A stretch of DNA of 64,000 bases from an uncultured Bacilli bacterium (GTDB lineage Bacteria; Bacillota_I; Bacilli_A; RF39; UBA660): the NCBI GenBank assembly GCA_934162125.1, contig CAKPHU010000001.1:1-64000 (forward strand), read 5' to 3'. Positions 16,513 through 25,913 of the stretch are shown piece after piece. The translations under genes and the position numbers were made by a program. The notes beneath the pieces are model-generated. The model did not search any database. It worked only from the letters and a program-made list of their open reading frames with translations, and had not been told where the DNA came from. Each line of letters starts with the position of its first letter. The stretch's first letter is position 1.

Positions 16513-18756
16513 ATGATTAGACTGAAAAATGTTTCCAAGTTTTATTATAGTAAGGGTGTTATTGCGACAGGTTTTACTAAAGTTAGTTTGGATTTCAAAA
16601 TAGGTGAGTTTGTAGCAATAACAGGTGAGTCTGGTAGTGGAAAATCAACTCTTTTAAATGTTATTAGTGGACTTGATACATACGAAGAAGGAGAAATGTA
16701 TGTTGATGGTAAGGAAACAAGTCACTATTTAGAGAAAGAATGGGAAGATTATAGAAGAAAATATATAGGTAATATATATCAGAATTTTAACTTAGTTAAT
16801 AGTTATACAGTTTATCAAAATATTGAACTTGTTTTACTACTTAATGGGGTTAAAAAGAAGGAAGCTAAACCAAAAGTTTTAGAACTTATTAAAAAAGTAG
16901 ATTTAATGAAATTTAAAAATACAAAGGTTTCTAAACTTTCAGGAGGACAAAAACAACGTGTGGCGATTGCGAGAGCTTTAGCTAAAGATGTACCAGTTAT
17001 TATTGCGGATGAGCCTACTGGTAGTTTGGATAAGAGATCAGCAGAATCTATTATTAGACTTTTGAATGAACTTAGAAAAGATAAATTAGTTATTATTGTT
17101 ACCCATAATTATGAACAAGTAGAAGATTATGTAACACGTAAGATAACTATGCATGATGGTAAAGTTTTAGAAGATAAGCATTTGAAAGATGTTACTTTAA
17201 GTGATGAAGAACCAGAAAAAAATAATTATAAAAATATTACGTTCTTTAATAAAATTGCATTAGGACTTAGAAATACTTTTAATGTCCAAGTTAAATTTAT
17301 TTTGTTACTTTTGGTATATTTCTTTATTGTAGCAGCTTTAATGACTGAGTATTCTTCATTTAAGAAGAGTGAGTATGATAATAGTAATCATGGTTATAAC
17401 TATGTATTTGATGATATTAGTATTAATAGAATAGTTTTACGTAAGAAAGATCGAACTCCTTTTAGCAATGAAGAACTTGAGGCAATAAAGAAACTAGATA
17501 ATATTGATAATATGATGAAGAATGATGCGATAGTTGATACTAGCTTTTATTTAGCTGCAACGGATAATAGTTATGCTATAGATGGTAATCCTAAAATGAT
17601 TGGTCAATTAGAAGGAAAAGTTGATTATGGTAGACTTCCTGAAGCTTATAATGAGGTTGTTGTTTTAGGAGGAAAGTCGGACTATTATTTAAGTAAAAAA
17701 CATGATTCATTATTAGAGAAAGTTTATAAGTTTAGTAGTACAGCTACAACTGCGATGATTACTGATGAATTAAAGATTGTGGGTATTAAGCTTGTTGATG
17801 ACTCTAATTATTATCAACCATATCAACTTTATTTTAGTGATGAGATGATAGATAAGTTACAATATGGAGTTAATGAAGCTTACAGTACTGTTTCTGTTAC
17901 TTTTTTAGGTAAATTACATTATAATTCTTCATACAATACTTCATTTAAAATTACACCTAGTGATAGAGTTCCAAGAGGACAAGCATTTATAACTGAAGAT
18001 TTAAAATATAGTTGCCCAAAAGAAAATTGTTTGTGGCAAGGTATTCATATTGCAGCTAATAATATGTATTTTACGGATAGTTTAGATGTTAGTGTTAGTA
18101 ATTATTATAATAAGAAAACTCTAAGGAATATGGTAACAATTAATAACTGGTTAGATGAAGATTATAATGATTTATATAATGGCAGAATCTATATTAATGT
18201 AGATGATTATAATCATTTATTTAATAAAGGCACTTATCAAATAAGTGTTTATGTTAAGGATCCTAAACTTTTAGATGAGACTTTAGATAAGTTAGATAGT
18301 TTAGGTTATAAGACTTTGGCAATGAAGAATGCTTTACAAAGAGAGTCTGGAGCAGCAGTAATTAGAATTATTAAGATTATTGTGACAATACTTTTAGTAG
18401 TTACTTTATTCTTTATTAGTTACTTTATTATTAAATTGATTTTGAAATCACGTAATATTTATTTCACAACGATTAGAATGTTAGGTTCTCCTAAGAAAGT
18501 TGCGAGACATTTATTAATAATTGAGTTATTGACAGTTACTAATATTGCTTATTTTGGATTTATTTTACTAGTTTATTTGAATAAGATGCAAGTTCTTAGA
18601 TGGGGACCTTTAGCAGTTATTAGAGAATTCTTAACAAGAAGTGATTATATAATTATTTATTTAATTACGATTGTTTTATCACTACTTATAAGTGAAAAAT
18701 ATGCCGCAAAGATCTTTAAAAAGAGTGTTATGAATTCTTATAGGGAAGAGGTGTAG
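16513..18756 (+). CDS. MacB-like ABC transporter: ATPase fused to FtsX-type permease (1)
   Basis: A 747-residue fusion. The N-terminal ATPase (1-220) has Walker A GESGSGKST at about 38-46, signature LSGGQKQR, Walker B IIADEPTGS and an H-loop. A membrane helix follows (about 258-280), then a large extracytoplasmic domain (about 285-615) and three C-terminal helices typical of the FtsX/MacB fold (about 620-740). MacB-type proteins are mechanotransmission ABC systems acting on substrates outside the membrane. Here ATPase and permease are one chain, as in MacB, and the stop is one base from the next fusion's start, so a heterodimer is plausible. No peptide substrate or two-component system is adjacent. 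Confidence 0.88.
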   Translation: MIRLKNVSKFYYSKGVIATGFTKVSLDFKIGEFVAITGESGSGKSTLLNVISGLDTYEEGEMYVDGKETSHYLEKEWEDYRRKYIGNIYQNFNLVNSYTVYQNIELVLLLNGVKKKEAKPKVLELIKKVDLMKFKNTKVSKLSGGQKQRVAIARALAKDVPVIIADEPTGSLDKRSAESIIRLLNELRKDKLVIIVTHNYEQVEDYVTRKITMHDGKVLEDKHLKDVTLSDEEPEKNNYKNITFFNKIALGLRNTFNVQVKFILLLLVYFFIVAALMTEYSSFKKSEYDNSNHGYNYVFDDISINRIVLRKKDRTPFSNEELEAIKKLDNIDNMMKNDAIVDTSFYLAATDNSYAIDGNPKMIGQLEGKVDYGRLPEAYNEVVVLGGKSDYYLSKKHDSLLEKVYKFSSTATTAMITDELKIVGIKLVDDSNYYQPYQLYFSDEMIDKLQYGVNEAYSTVSVTFLGKLHYNSSYNTSFKITPSDRVPRGQAFITEDLKYSCPKENCLWQGIHIAANNMYFTDSLDVSVSNYYNKKTLRNMVTINNWLDEDYNDLYNGRIYINVDDYNHLFNKGTYQISVYVKDPKLLDETLDKLDSLGYKTLAMKNALQRESGAAVIRIIKIIVTILLVVTLFFISYFIIKLILKSRNIYFTTIRMLGSPKKVARHLLIIELLTVTNIAYFGFILLVYLNKMQVLRWGPLAVIREFLTRSDYIIIYLITIVLSLLISEKYAAKIFKKSVMNSYREEV

Positions 18757-18757
18757 T

Positions 18758-21205
18758 ATGATAAAGTTAGAGAATATTGATAAGTATTTTAATAGATTTA
18801 AAAAGAATCAGATTCATGTCATTAATAATACCTCTTTAGAGTTTGAAGATAAGGGACTTGTTGCTTTACTGGGACCATCTGGATCTGGTAAGACAACTCT
18901 TCTTAATGTTATTGGTGGTCTAGATAAAGTAGGTAAGGGTAAGATTTATGTCAATGGTAGAAAGATGACTAGCAAGTTTAGTTATAAAGTTGACAAGTTA
19001 AGAAATTTGAATATTGGATATATTTTTCAAGATTATAAGTTGGTAGAAAATTTATCAGTTTATGATAATGTTGCTTTAAGTCTAAAACTTATTGGAATTA
19101 AGGATAAGAAAGAAATTGATAAAAGAGTTACTTATGTCTTAGAAAAAGTTGGAATGTATCGTTATAGAAAGAGACCTGCTAATATGCTTTCTGGTGGTGA
19201 AAGACAAAGAGTTGGTATTGCAAGAGCGATAGTTAAGAATCCAAATATTATTATTGCGGATGAACCTACTGGTAATTTGGACAGTAAGAATTCTGTCGAG
19301 ATTATGAATATTATTAAAGCTATTTCGCGTGATCGCTTAGTTATTTTAGTTACTCATGAAGTTAATTTAGCTAAATTCTATGCTAGTAGAATTATTGAAT
19401 TATCAGATGGTACTGTAGTTAAAGATTATGAAAATAAACATACTAATGAACTTGATTATGCGATTGATAATAGATTTTATCTTAAAGATTTTAAAGTAGA
19501 AGAAAATTATAATGATAAAGGTAGTAATATTACTGTTTACAGTGATGGAGATAGTAAGATTAAGTTAGATATAGTAGTTAAAAATAATAATATTTATATT
19601 AAGAGTAGAAATGATAAAAGTATTGAAGTAGTTGATGAAGACTCTAGTATTGAGTTTATTGATGATCATTATAAGAAGATTGATAAGAAAGATATTGATA
19701 AGTATCAATTTGATTTTGACGAAGTTATTGATAAGAATAAGAAACTTAGATATAGCTCAATCTTTAATCCAATTACATTTATTACGAATGGATTTAAGAA
19801 AGTATTTGATTATTCTTTAATTAAGAAAATTTTACTTGGTGGTTTCTTTTTAGCAGCTTGTTTTATTACAGTAGCGATAAGTATGATTTTCTCAACATTT
19901 GAGATTCATGATGAGAATTTTGTAACTACTAATAAGAATTATTTAACATTAGAGACTAATAAGCTTAGTATTGAAGACTATAATAAGTATAGTGAGATCC
20001 CTAATGTTTCATATGTTTTACCAGGAGACTCATTAGTTAAATTTTCATTTAAAGTTAATGATTATTATCAAACAGCTAAATATGCTTTTAATATTAGTGG
20101 TTCTCTTAGTAATAAAGGTTTATTAAGTACTAATGATATTGTTCTAGGAAGAATGCCAGAAAATGATTATGAGATAGTAGTTGATTCATTAGTAATTGAT
20201 AAATTATATAAAGAAGACGCTATTAAGATGTTTGGTATTACTAAGTATAGTGATATGTTAGATAGAGAAGTTACAATTCCTGGTATGAAACCATTTAAAA
20301 TTGTAGGTATTACTAGTTTGAAGAGTCCTTCTATTTATGTTAGTGATCAGCTATTTATGAATATATTATTTAATGGCAGTGGTCAAGGGGATAAAGATGA
20401 TGGTATGTTCTATGGAAATGGGGAAAAACTTATTTCATCTGGTTTCCAAGACTATCATTTATATACGGAAAGTGCATATCTTACTAAAGGTAGATGGCCG
20501 GAAGGAGACTATGAAGTTGTAGTTAATGTTAGTCATCAAGAAGAGATGAAGTTAAATAAGCAAATTAATACAAAGATAAATGGAGTTAAATTAACTGTAG
20601 TTGGTTATTATGATAATGTTTATGATAATGATTTATATTTAGTTAATTATAATACACTTAGAGCTAATTTAATTCCTAGTGCTAGTAAATTTAGTATTTG
20701 TACATCTAATAAGACTGAGACACTTAAATATATTAGAGATAATTATAAAGTAAATGTTTATGATAATTATCAGAAAGAGAAGAGTAATTATATTTCTGGT
20801 AATAGAGATAGAGTTAATAATATTTTGATGTGGTCAGCTATTATTTTAAGTGTTTCTTTAATTGAGATATTCTTAATGAGTAGATCTTCATTCTTATCTA
20901 GAGTTAAAGAAGTTGGAGTTTATAGAGCAATAGGAGTTAAGAAAAAAGACATTTATACAATGTTTGCTGGTGAAGTTATTGCAATTGTAACGCTTGCAAG
21001 TGTACCAGGTATTTTAATTACTAGTTATATTATGCATATTTTAATTAGTATTCCTGGTTTTAGTAGTTTAATTGTGGTTAATATGGAGACTTTAATAGTA
21101 ACACTTGTGATAGTTTATGTATTTAACTTAATAGTTGGTTTAATACCAGTATTTAAAGTATTATTTAAAAGACCAGCAGAAATACTTGCTAGAACAGATT
21201 TATAG
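18758..21205 (+). CDS. MacB-like ABC transporter: ATPase fused to FtsX-type permease (2)
   Basis: An 815-residue fusion related to the preceding protein. Walker A GPSGSGKTT, signature LSGGERQR and Walker B IIADEPTGN lie in residues 1-225. A lineage-specific insert with Asp/Lys/Asn-rich strands (about 240-345) separates the ATPase from membrane helix 1 (about 365-390). A periplasm-facing region and three C-terminal helices (about 690-805) end the protein. The FtsX-like VGVYRAIGVKKKDIYTMF segment is conserved. Starts one base after the first fusion; probably forms a heterodimer with it. Confidence 0.88.
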   Translation: MIKLENIDKYFNRFKKNQIHVINNTSLEFEDKGLVALLGPSGSGKTTLLNVIGGLDKVGKGKIYVNGRKMTSKFSYKVDKLRNLNIGYIFQDYKLVENLSVYDNVALSLKLIGIKDKKEIDKRVTYVLEKVGMYRYRKRPANMLSGGERQRVGIARAIVKNPNIIIADEPTGNLDSKNSVEIMNIIKAISRDRLVILVTHEVNLAKFYASRIIELSDGTVVKDYENKHTNELDYAIDNRFYLKDFKVEENYNDKGSNITVYSDGDSKIKLDIVVKNNNIYIKSRNDKSIEVVDEDSSIEFIDDHYKKIDKKDIDKYQFDFDEVIDKNKKLRYSSIFNPITFITNGFKKVFDYSLIKKILLGGFFLAACFITVAISMIFSTFEIHDENFVTTNKNYLTLETNKLSIEDYNKYSEIPNVSYVLPGDSLVKFSFKVNDYYQTAKYAFNISGSLSNKGLLSTNDIVLGRMPENDYEIVVDSLVIDKLYKEDAIKMFGITKYSDMLDREVTIPGMKPFKIVGITSLKSPSIYVSDQLFMNILFNGSGQGDKDDGMFYGNGEKLISSGFQDYHLYTESAYLTKGRWPEGDYEVVVNVSHQEEMKLNKQINTKINGVKLTVVGYYDNVYDNDLYLVNYNTLRANLIPSASKFSICTSNKTETLKYIRDNYKVNVYDNYQKEKSNYISGNRDRVNNILMWSAIILSVSLIEIFLMSRSSFLSRVKEVGVYRAIGVKKKDIYTMFAGEVIAIVTLASVPGILITSYIMHILISIPGFSSLIVVNMETLIVTLVIVYVFNLIVGLIPVFKVLFKRPAEILARTDL

Positions 21206-21228
21206 AAGAGGAAACTCTTCTTTTTTTT
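21205..21228 (+). terminator. Terminator of the ABC transporter operon
   Basis: GAAGAG / CTCTTC with a GAAA loop and eight T; it begins in the stop codon. Confidence 0.88.
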
Positions 21229-21302
21229 GGAAAAAACTTCCTTAATTATCTTATGGTTTTCGTAAATAATAATAATGTAGATTGTTTTAAGAGGTGATCA
21301 TT

Positions 21303-22274
21303 TTGAATATTAAAAACAAGCTACAAGTATTAGTTTTATCTTTTCTTCTATTACTACCAGTAAATACTTTAGCTTACTCTAATTATGTTATAACAGGTGG
21401 TGAGACTATAGGTATAGAAGTTAATTCTCTTGGGATCATGGTAGTTGGTTTTTATGATGTTAATAATAAGAGTATTGCGAAAGATGCAGGTTTTATGATA
21501 GGAGATAGAATACTTGAAGTTAATGGAAATGAAGTCTCAAATATTAATGAGATGATCAATAATGTTGGTGAAGAGACGGATTTTACAGTAGTAAGAGATA
21601 GCAAGACAAAACATATTAAGTTGAAGAGCGACAGGGATGCTAGTGGCATTCTAAAGACAGGACTTTATGTTAAAGATAGAATTAGTGGTATTGGTACTCT
21701 TACTTATATTGATCCAGAAAGTAAAGTTTTTGGAGCTCTAGGACATGAGATTTTAGAGACAACAACAATTACAAAGTTTGAAATAAAAGATGGAAAGATC
21801 TATGATGCAACAGTAAATGAAATTGTCAAAAGTCGTAATGGTAGAGCTGGTGAAAAAAGTGCAAGATATGATAGAAATAATTTAGAAGGAACCATCAATA
21901 AAAATGAAACTTCAGGTATTTATGGGATCTATCAAGAAGATTTTACTGATAGAGAAAAGATGAAAGTAGGAAAGGTTTCCGAAATAAAATTAGGAGAAGC
22001 TTTAATTAGAACAGTAGTTCATGATAATGAAATAGAAGACTTTAAAATAAATATCTTAAATATAAATAAAGATAGTGAAACAAAAAACATTCTGTTTGAA
22101 GTAGTTTCTCCTACATTATTAGAATTAACTGGAGGTATTGTACAAGGAATGAGTGGGTCACCAATTATCCAAGATGATAAAATAATTGGGGCTGTAAACT
22201 ATGTAATAGTAAATGATACTGCTAAAGGTTATGGAATCTTTATTACAACAATGTTAGAAGAAGGGGATAAATAG
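21303..22274 (+). CDS. spoIVB: SpoIVB-type sporulation peptidase (S55)
   Basis: A 323-residue serine peptidase of the SpoIVB family. In Bacillus it is secreted from the forespore and triggers SpoIVFB-dependent pro-sigma-K processing. A signal sequence (1-24) is followed by a PDZ domain (DAGFMIGDRILEVNG) and the S55 catalytic part, with His148 in GALGHEI and Ser286 in GMSGSP. The start is TTG 21303 with GAGGTGA upstream; a GTG at 21294 is within that site. At about 320 residues it is shorter than Bacillus SpoIVB (about 425). spoIVFA/FB and sigK are not in this window. Confidence 0.93.
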   Translation: MNIKNKLQVLVLSFLLLLPVNTLAYSNYVITGGETIGIEVNSLGIMVVGFYDVNNKSIAKDAGFMIGDRILEVNGNEVSNINEMINNVGEETDFTVVRDSKTKHIKLKSDRDASGILKTGLYVKDRISGIGTLTYIDPESKVFGALGHEILETTTITKFEIKDGKIYDATVNEIVKSRNGRAGEKSARYDRNNLEGTINKNETSGIYGIYQEDFTDREKMKVGKVSEIKLGEALIRTVVHDNEIEDFKINILNINKDSETKNILFEVVSPTLLELTGGIVQGMSGSPIIQDDKIIGAVNYVIVNDTAKGYGIFITTMLEEGDK

Positions 22275-22275
22275 A

Positions 22276-22303
22276 AAAGAGTTGTCTTAGGGCAACTTTT
22301 TTC
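22276..22303 (+). terminator. Terminator after spoIVB
   Basis: AGTTGTC / GGCAACT (one G-T pair) with a TTAG loop, followed by six T. Confidence 0.82.
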
Positions 22304-22377
22304 CTGTAAATTAGAAGAATATAAGATAGAAATATTTTACTTCTATGATATAATGTTTAAAGTAGAGGTGGATATTT

Positions 22378-22692
22378 ATGTATATAGATTTAATAATATT
22401 AATACTTTTAGGATTTGTAGTAATTATGTTCTTTAAAAGATTTTCATCATTTGTATTCTTTATGGCTATCGTAGATATATTTCTTAGAATATTAACATTT
22501 ATTAAAAATAATATTGGACTTAGAGATGTAGCAGCTTTAATAGATAAATATATTCCTTCTAGTATATTTGGAATTATTGATAGATATACAAATGGATTAT
22601 TTAATATTATACTTAAATGGGCATTTGTAATTATAATGATCTGTTTCTTAGTATATATAATTAGAATATTTATTCATAAAAAGAAGATATAA
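22378..22692 (+). CDS. Small membrane protein, unknown
   Basis: A 104-residue protein with hydrophobic segments at about 2-35 and 78-98 and a basic C-terminus (IHKKKI). GAGGTGG precedes the ATG; an extended -10 (TGATATAAT) lies at about 22347. It stands alone between two terminators, between spoIVB and spoIIGA, which hints at a sporulation or envelope role but does not prove it. I do not recognise the family. Confidence 0.75.
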   Translation: MYIDLIILILLGFVVIMFFKRFSSFVFFMAIVDIFLRILTFIKNNIGLRDVAALIDKYIPSSIFGIIDRYTNGLFNIILKWAFVIIMICFLVYIIRIFIHKKKI

Positions 22693-22717
22693 AACGACAA
22701 TTAAGTCGTTTTTTTAT
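22692..22717 (+). terminator. Terminator after the small membrane protein
   Basis: AACGAC / GTCGTT with a short AT loop and seven T. Confidence 0.82.
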
Positions 22718-22743
22718 TGATATGATTTTAGTGGTGATAGAAG

Positions 22744-23517
22744 ATGAAGGTTTATTTAGATGGACTCTTACTTCTTAACTTTGGGATTGATTTTTTACTA
22801 TTATATGGAACTAGTAGGATATTAAAAGAAAGAGTTAAGATGAAAAGACTGATATTGGGAAGTATAGTAGGATCTTTATCAATATTATTACTATTTATAG
22901 AACTTAATTCTTTAGAACTATTTATAGTTAAAGTAGGAGTTAGTGCTTTGATTATTTTAAGTAGTTTTGGGAGAAAAGGTTTTATAAAAAACTTTTTGTA
23001 TTTTTATTTATTAGGAATTATATTGGGAGGAGGATTGTCTTTACTTAATAATAGTTTTGTTTATCAAAATAAGGGAATTGTATTTTTTAATAATGGACTT
23101 TCTATTAATTTGTTTTTAAGTATGATAGTTGGTCCTTTAATAATTATGGGATTTGTTAAGGAGAATAGAGAATATAAGAATACTTATGGGAATATTTATG
23201 ATGTTAGTATTTATATGGAAGGGGAAATGATAAAAGTAAGTGGGATGATTGATACTGGGAATATGTTAATAGATCCTTATTCTGGTAAGAGTGTAATTTT
23301 AGTTAATAATGATATTGTGGTTAAGGGAAAGAAGATTGTTTATGTACCTTATAAAGCATTGAATACAGCTGGTGTTATTAAATGTTTTGTACCAGATAAA
23401 GTATTAGTAGGGGAGAAGCAATTTAATAATTGTTTAGTTGGAGTAAGTAAAAAGGAATTAGGTATTGGAGGAGTTAGTTGTATTTTACCAAATAAATTTA
23501 AGGAGGATTTATGCTAA
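22744..23517 (+). CDS. spoIIGA: Pro-sigma-E processing protease SpoIIGA
   Basis: A 257-residue membrane aspartic protease that cleaves pro-sigma-E in the mother cell after the SpoIIR signal. Five hydrophobic helices occupy about 1-140 (opening KVYLDGLLLLNFGIDFLLLY is characteristic). The soluble protease half contains SGMIDTGNMLIDP with the catalytic Asp at 170. A little shorter than the Bacillus protein (about 309). Its last codons overlap the sigE start by 7 bases, as expected for this conserved pair. Confidence 0.94.
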   Translation: MKVYLDGLLLLNFGIDFLLLYGTSRILKERVKMKRLILGSIVGSLSILLLFIELNSLELFIVKVGVSALIILSSFGRKGFIKNFLYFYLLGIILGGGLSLLNNSFVYQNKGIVFFNNGLSINLFLSMIVGPLIIMGFVKENREYKNTYGNIYDVSIYMEGEMIKVSGMIDTGNMLIDPYSGKSVILVNNDIVVKGKKIVYVPYKALNTAGVIKCFVPDKVLVGEKQFNNCLVGVSKKELGIGGVSCILPNKFKEDLC

Positions 23518-24197
23518 GAAGATGGCTGTTAAAGTTATTTTATAAAGTAAAAGCAATATTTTATTTAGGGGCAACTGATATGTTACCTGAACCATTATCT
23601 AAGGAAATGGAGGATTATTATGTTAGTTTAAAAGATGATGGGGATTTGTCTGCTAAAGATATTTTGATTGAACATAATTTAAGATTAGTGGTATTTTTGG
23701 CTAAGAAATATGAAAATACGGGAGTAGATTTGGAGGATTTAGTAAGTATTGGGACTATTGGACTTATTAAAGCAATTAATACTTTTAGTAAGGATAAGAA
23801 TATTAAGTTAGCAACTTATGCTTCAAGGTGTATTGATAATGAGATCTTGATGCATCTTAGAAAGAATAAAAAGATTAAGACGGAAGTTTCAATTGATGCG
23901 TCTTTATCATTTGATGGAGAGGGAAATGAATTACATTTGGAGGATGTTTTAGGTACTGATAGTGATATTGTGACGAGAGGAATTGAAGAGGAAGCTGAAA
24001 GAAAAATTATGATTAATGAGGTTATGCATTTAAGACCGAGAGATAGAGATATTATGATTTTAAGATATGGTCTTTTAGGTAGAGAAGAATTAACACAAAA
24101 GGAGGTGGCGGAGAAGTTAGGCATTTCACAGTCTTATATTTCTAGAATTGAGAAGAAGGTGATTAAGAGATTAAAAGTACTTATTAATAATTCTTGA
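23511..24197 (+). CDS. sigE: Sporulation sigma factor sigma-E
   Basis: A 228-residue sigma-70 family factor for early mother-cell transcription. It keeps an N-terminal amphipathic pro-sequence; by alignment with Bacillus pro-sigma-E (GGSEALPPPLS) the cut would fall near residues 20-21 (FYLGATDMLPEPLS). Region 2 includes HNLRLVVFLAKKYENTGVD and LVSIGTIGLIKA; region 4 ends with QKEVAEKLGISQSYISRIEK. sigG, which often follows sigE in Bacilli and Clostridia, does not follow here. Confidence 0.95.
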   Translation: MLRRWLLKLFYKVKAIFYLGATDMLPEPLSKEMEDYYVSLKDDGDLSAKDILIEHNLRLVVFLAKKYENTGVDLEDLVSIGTIGLIKAINTFSKDKNIKLATYASRCIDNEILMHLRKNKKIKTEVSIDASLSFDGEGNELHLEDVLGTDSDIVTRGIEEEAERKIMINEVMHLRPRDRDIMILRYGLLGREELTQKEVAEKLGISQSYISRIEKKVIKRLKVLINNS

Positions 24198-24260
24198 TGA
24201 GTATTTTAATTTATTAAGAAATATGATATTCTATCATTATAGTAGTAAGGAGTAGATAGA

Positions 24261-25244
24261 ATGGAAGGGAAGATTGAGAAGAGTTTTAAGAATACTCTTT
24301 TAATAGTTATTTTAGCTTGCTGTGGCATTGTTATTGTAACTGGTGCAGTAATAGATGAAAAAGAGAAAAAAGCAGCTAGAGGGCAAAATAATGGTTATCC
24401 AGTAGGTGATATTGATAATAGTCATGATAATGTTAAGAAGACAGAAAGAGAAATTTGTTTAGAAAGAAAGGAACCTACTACAATTAAAGGTAAAGTAGAA
24501 AATCTTATTGATGAACTACATTTAACATTATGGAATGACTTAAGAAGAAATGGGAAAGATATTTATTTAGTCTCAGAGATAGACGAAGGAGAAAAGATTA
24601 GTCTTGCTTTAGAAGAAGCTTGTGCTGGATTAGATAAGGAAGATAGTTATGCGAAAAAGAAAAAGGAAGCAGATCTTAAAATACTAGAAAGTGTTACAAC
24701 AAGAAGAGATGGACATCGTTTAAGAATTATTTTTCCGGGAATAGACAAAGATAATTATCAAGATTATAGTATTGATCCTTTGACAATTACAGATTTTTAT
24801 TATGGTAGTGATGTTAGAACAAAGTATAAAACTATGTTTGGAGAAGATATCAATTATAAGAAAGTACCTGATGAGAATGATGTGATTGGTGAATGTAAGA
24901 ACATTTATTATATTGCGGAAATTGATAGATATTTACTTTCTGATAATTGTATAGAAAATGTTAGTTCTGAGAAGCGTATTTTAAAAAATTATATTGAGAA
25001 ATATGAACAAGTTGATGAGTACTTATATGTTTATGTTTATACTGGATATGTTCTTTCTAATTCTGAGGGAGTTAAGGTCTTTAAAAATATGAATGATGAG
25101 GTTTATTTGACAGATTTGGACGATGCATTGGGATTTAGTGTTATAGAAGAAAATTATCAAGACTTTGAAGAATTTAAGTATACTTTTAAATTGATTGATG
25201 GGCAATATAGTTTTTATAGTATAGAAAAAGTTAAGAAAGCGTAG
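24261..25244 (+). CDS. Membrane-anchored extracytoplasmic protein, unknown
   Basis: A 327-residue protein with one N-terminal membrane segment (about 12-31, LLIVILACCGIVIVTGAV) and a soluble outside domain. The Cys in that segment lacks a convincing lipobox. The C-terminal half (FYYGSDVRTKYKTMFG ... CKNIYYIAEIDRYLLSDNC ... YTFKLIDGQYSFYSIEKV) resembles, in the order of its elements, the C-terminal half of the protein at 44083-44793, so both may belong to one lineage-specific family. It follows sigE after 63 bases. No named family recognised. Confidence 0.75.
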   Translation: MEGKIEKSFKNTLLIVILACCGIVIVTGAVIDEKEKKAARGQNNGYPVGDIDNSHDNVKKTEREICLERKEPTTIKGKVENLIDELHLTLWNDLRRNGKDIYLVSEIDEGEKISLALEEACAGLDKEDSYAKKKKEADLKILESVTTRRDGHRLRIIFPGIDKDNYQDYSIDPLTITDFYYGSDVRTKYKTMFGEDINYKKVPDENDVIGECKNIYYIAEIDRYLLSDNCIENVSSEKRILKNYIEKYEQVDEYLYVYVYTGYVLSNSEGVKVFKNMNDEVYLTDLDDALGFSVIEENYQDFEEFKYTFKLIDGQYSFYSIEKVKKA

Positions 25245-25264
25245 GTATTATGCTTTCTTTTATG
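25231..25264 (+). terminator. Terminator spanning the stop of the anchored protein
   Basis: AAGAAAGC / GCTTTCTT with an 11-base loop, then a T-rich stretch. The stop codon of the upstream gene is in the loop. Confidence 0.75.
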
Positions 25265-25293
25265 TTATAATTTTTTATGAAGGTAGTGATAAG

Positions 25294-25896
25294 ATGGCAA
25301 AGTTATTTTTTAGATATGGGGCAATGAATAGTGGTAAGACTACTATTTTATTACAGGTTGCCTATAATTATGAAGAAAGAGGAATGAAAGTTTTAGTTCT
25401 TAAACCGAAGATTGATTCTAAGGGAGAAGATTATTTGGTTTCTAGAATTGGACTTAAAAGAAAAGTTGATCATTTAGTTGAAAAAGACGAGAATGTTTTT
25501 AAGTATATTAAAGAGGTTAAAGATGGAATTAATTGTATTTTAGTAGATGAAGCTCAATTTTTAGAGAGAGAACAAGTAGATCAATTGATGGAAGTAGTAG
25601 TTAAACTTAATATACCAGTAATTTGTTACGGACTTAGAACGGACTTTAGAACGAATGGATTCCCGGGTTCTACAAGACTTTTAGAGATTAGTCATACAAT
25701 TGAAGAGATGAAGACGATTTGTAGTTGTGGCAGAAAAGCAATGTTTAATGCCAGAAAAGCAAATGGAGAATTTATTTTTGATGGAGAACAGGTTGCGATA
25801 GATGGTAAGAAGAAAATTACTTATGAGTCTCTTTGTCCTTATTGTTACTACAAGAAATTAAATGAATATAAAAAGAATAATAAGAATAGTAAATAG
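25294..25896 (+). CDS. tdk: Thymidine kinase (type II)
   Basis: A 200-residue salvage enzyme phosphorylating thymidine with ATP. The P-loop GAMNSGKT is at 9-16, Walker B VDEAQF near 87-92, and the lasso domain binds zinc with CSCG and CPYC. Standard length. A TGT-TATAAT extended -10 lies at about 25265. Confidence 0.95.
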   Translation: MAKLFFRYGAMNSGKTTILLQVAYNYEERGMKVLVLKPKIDSKGEDYLVSRIGLKRKVDHLVEKDENVFKYIKEVKDGINCILVDEAQFLEREQVDQLMEVVVKLNIPVICYGLRTDFRTNGFPGSTRLLEISHTIEEMKTICSCGRKAMFNARKANGEFIFDGEQVAIDGKKKITYESLCPYCYYKKLNEYKKNNKNSK

Positions 25897-25913
25897 TAAT
25901 TGGAGGTGATTAA

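Noticed and set aside
21294..21303. GTG start for SpoIVB, and similar GTG starts at 11661 (sortase), 42480 (SpoIIM) and 34539 (RarA)
   Set aside because: Each GTG is part of, or adjacent to, a GGTGA ribosome-binding site for a start 9-12 bases downstream that suits the family better.
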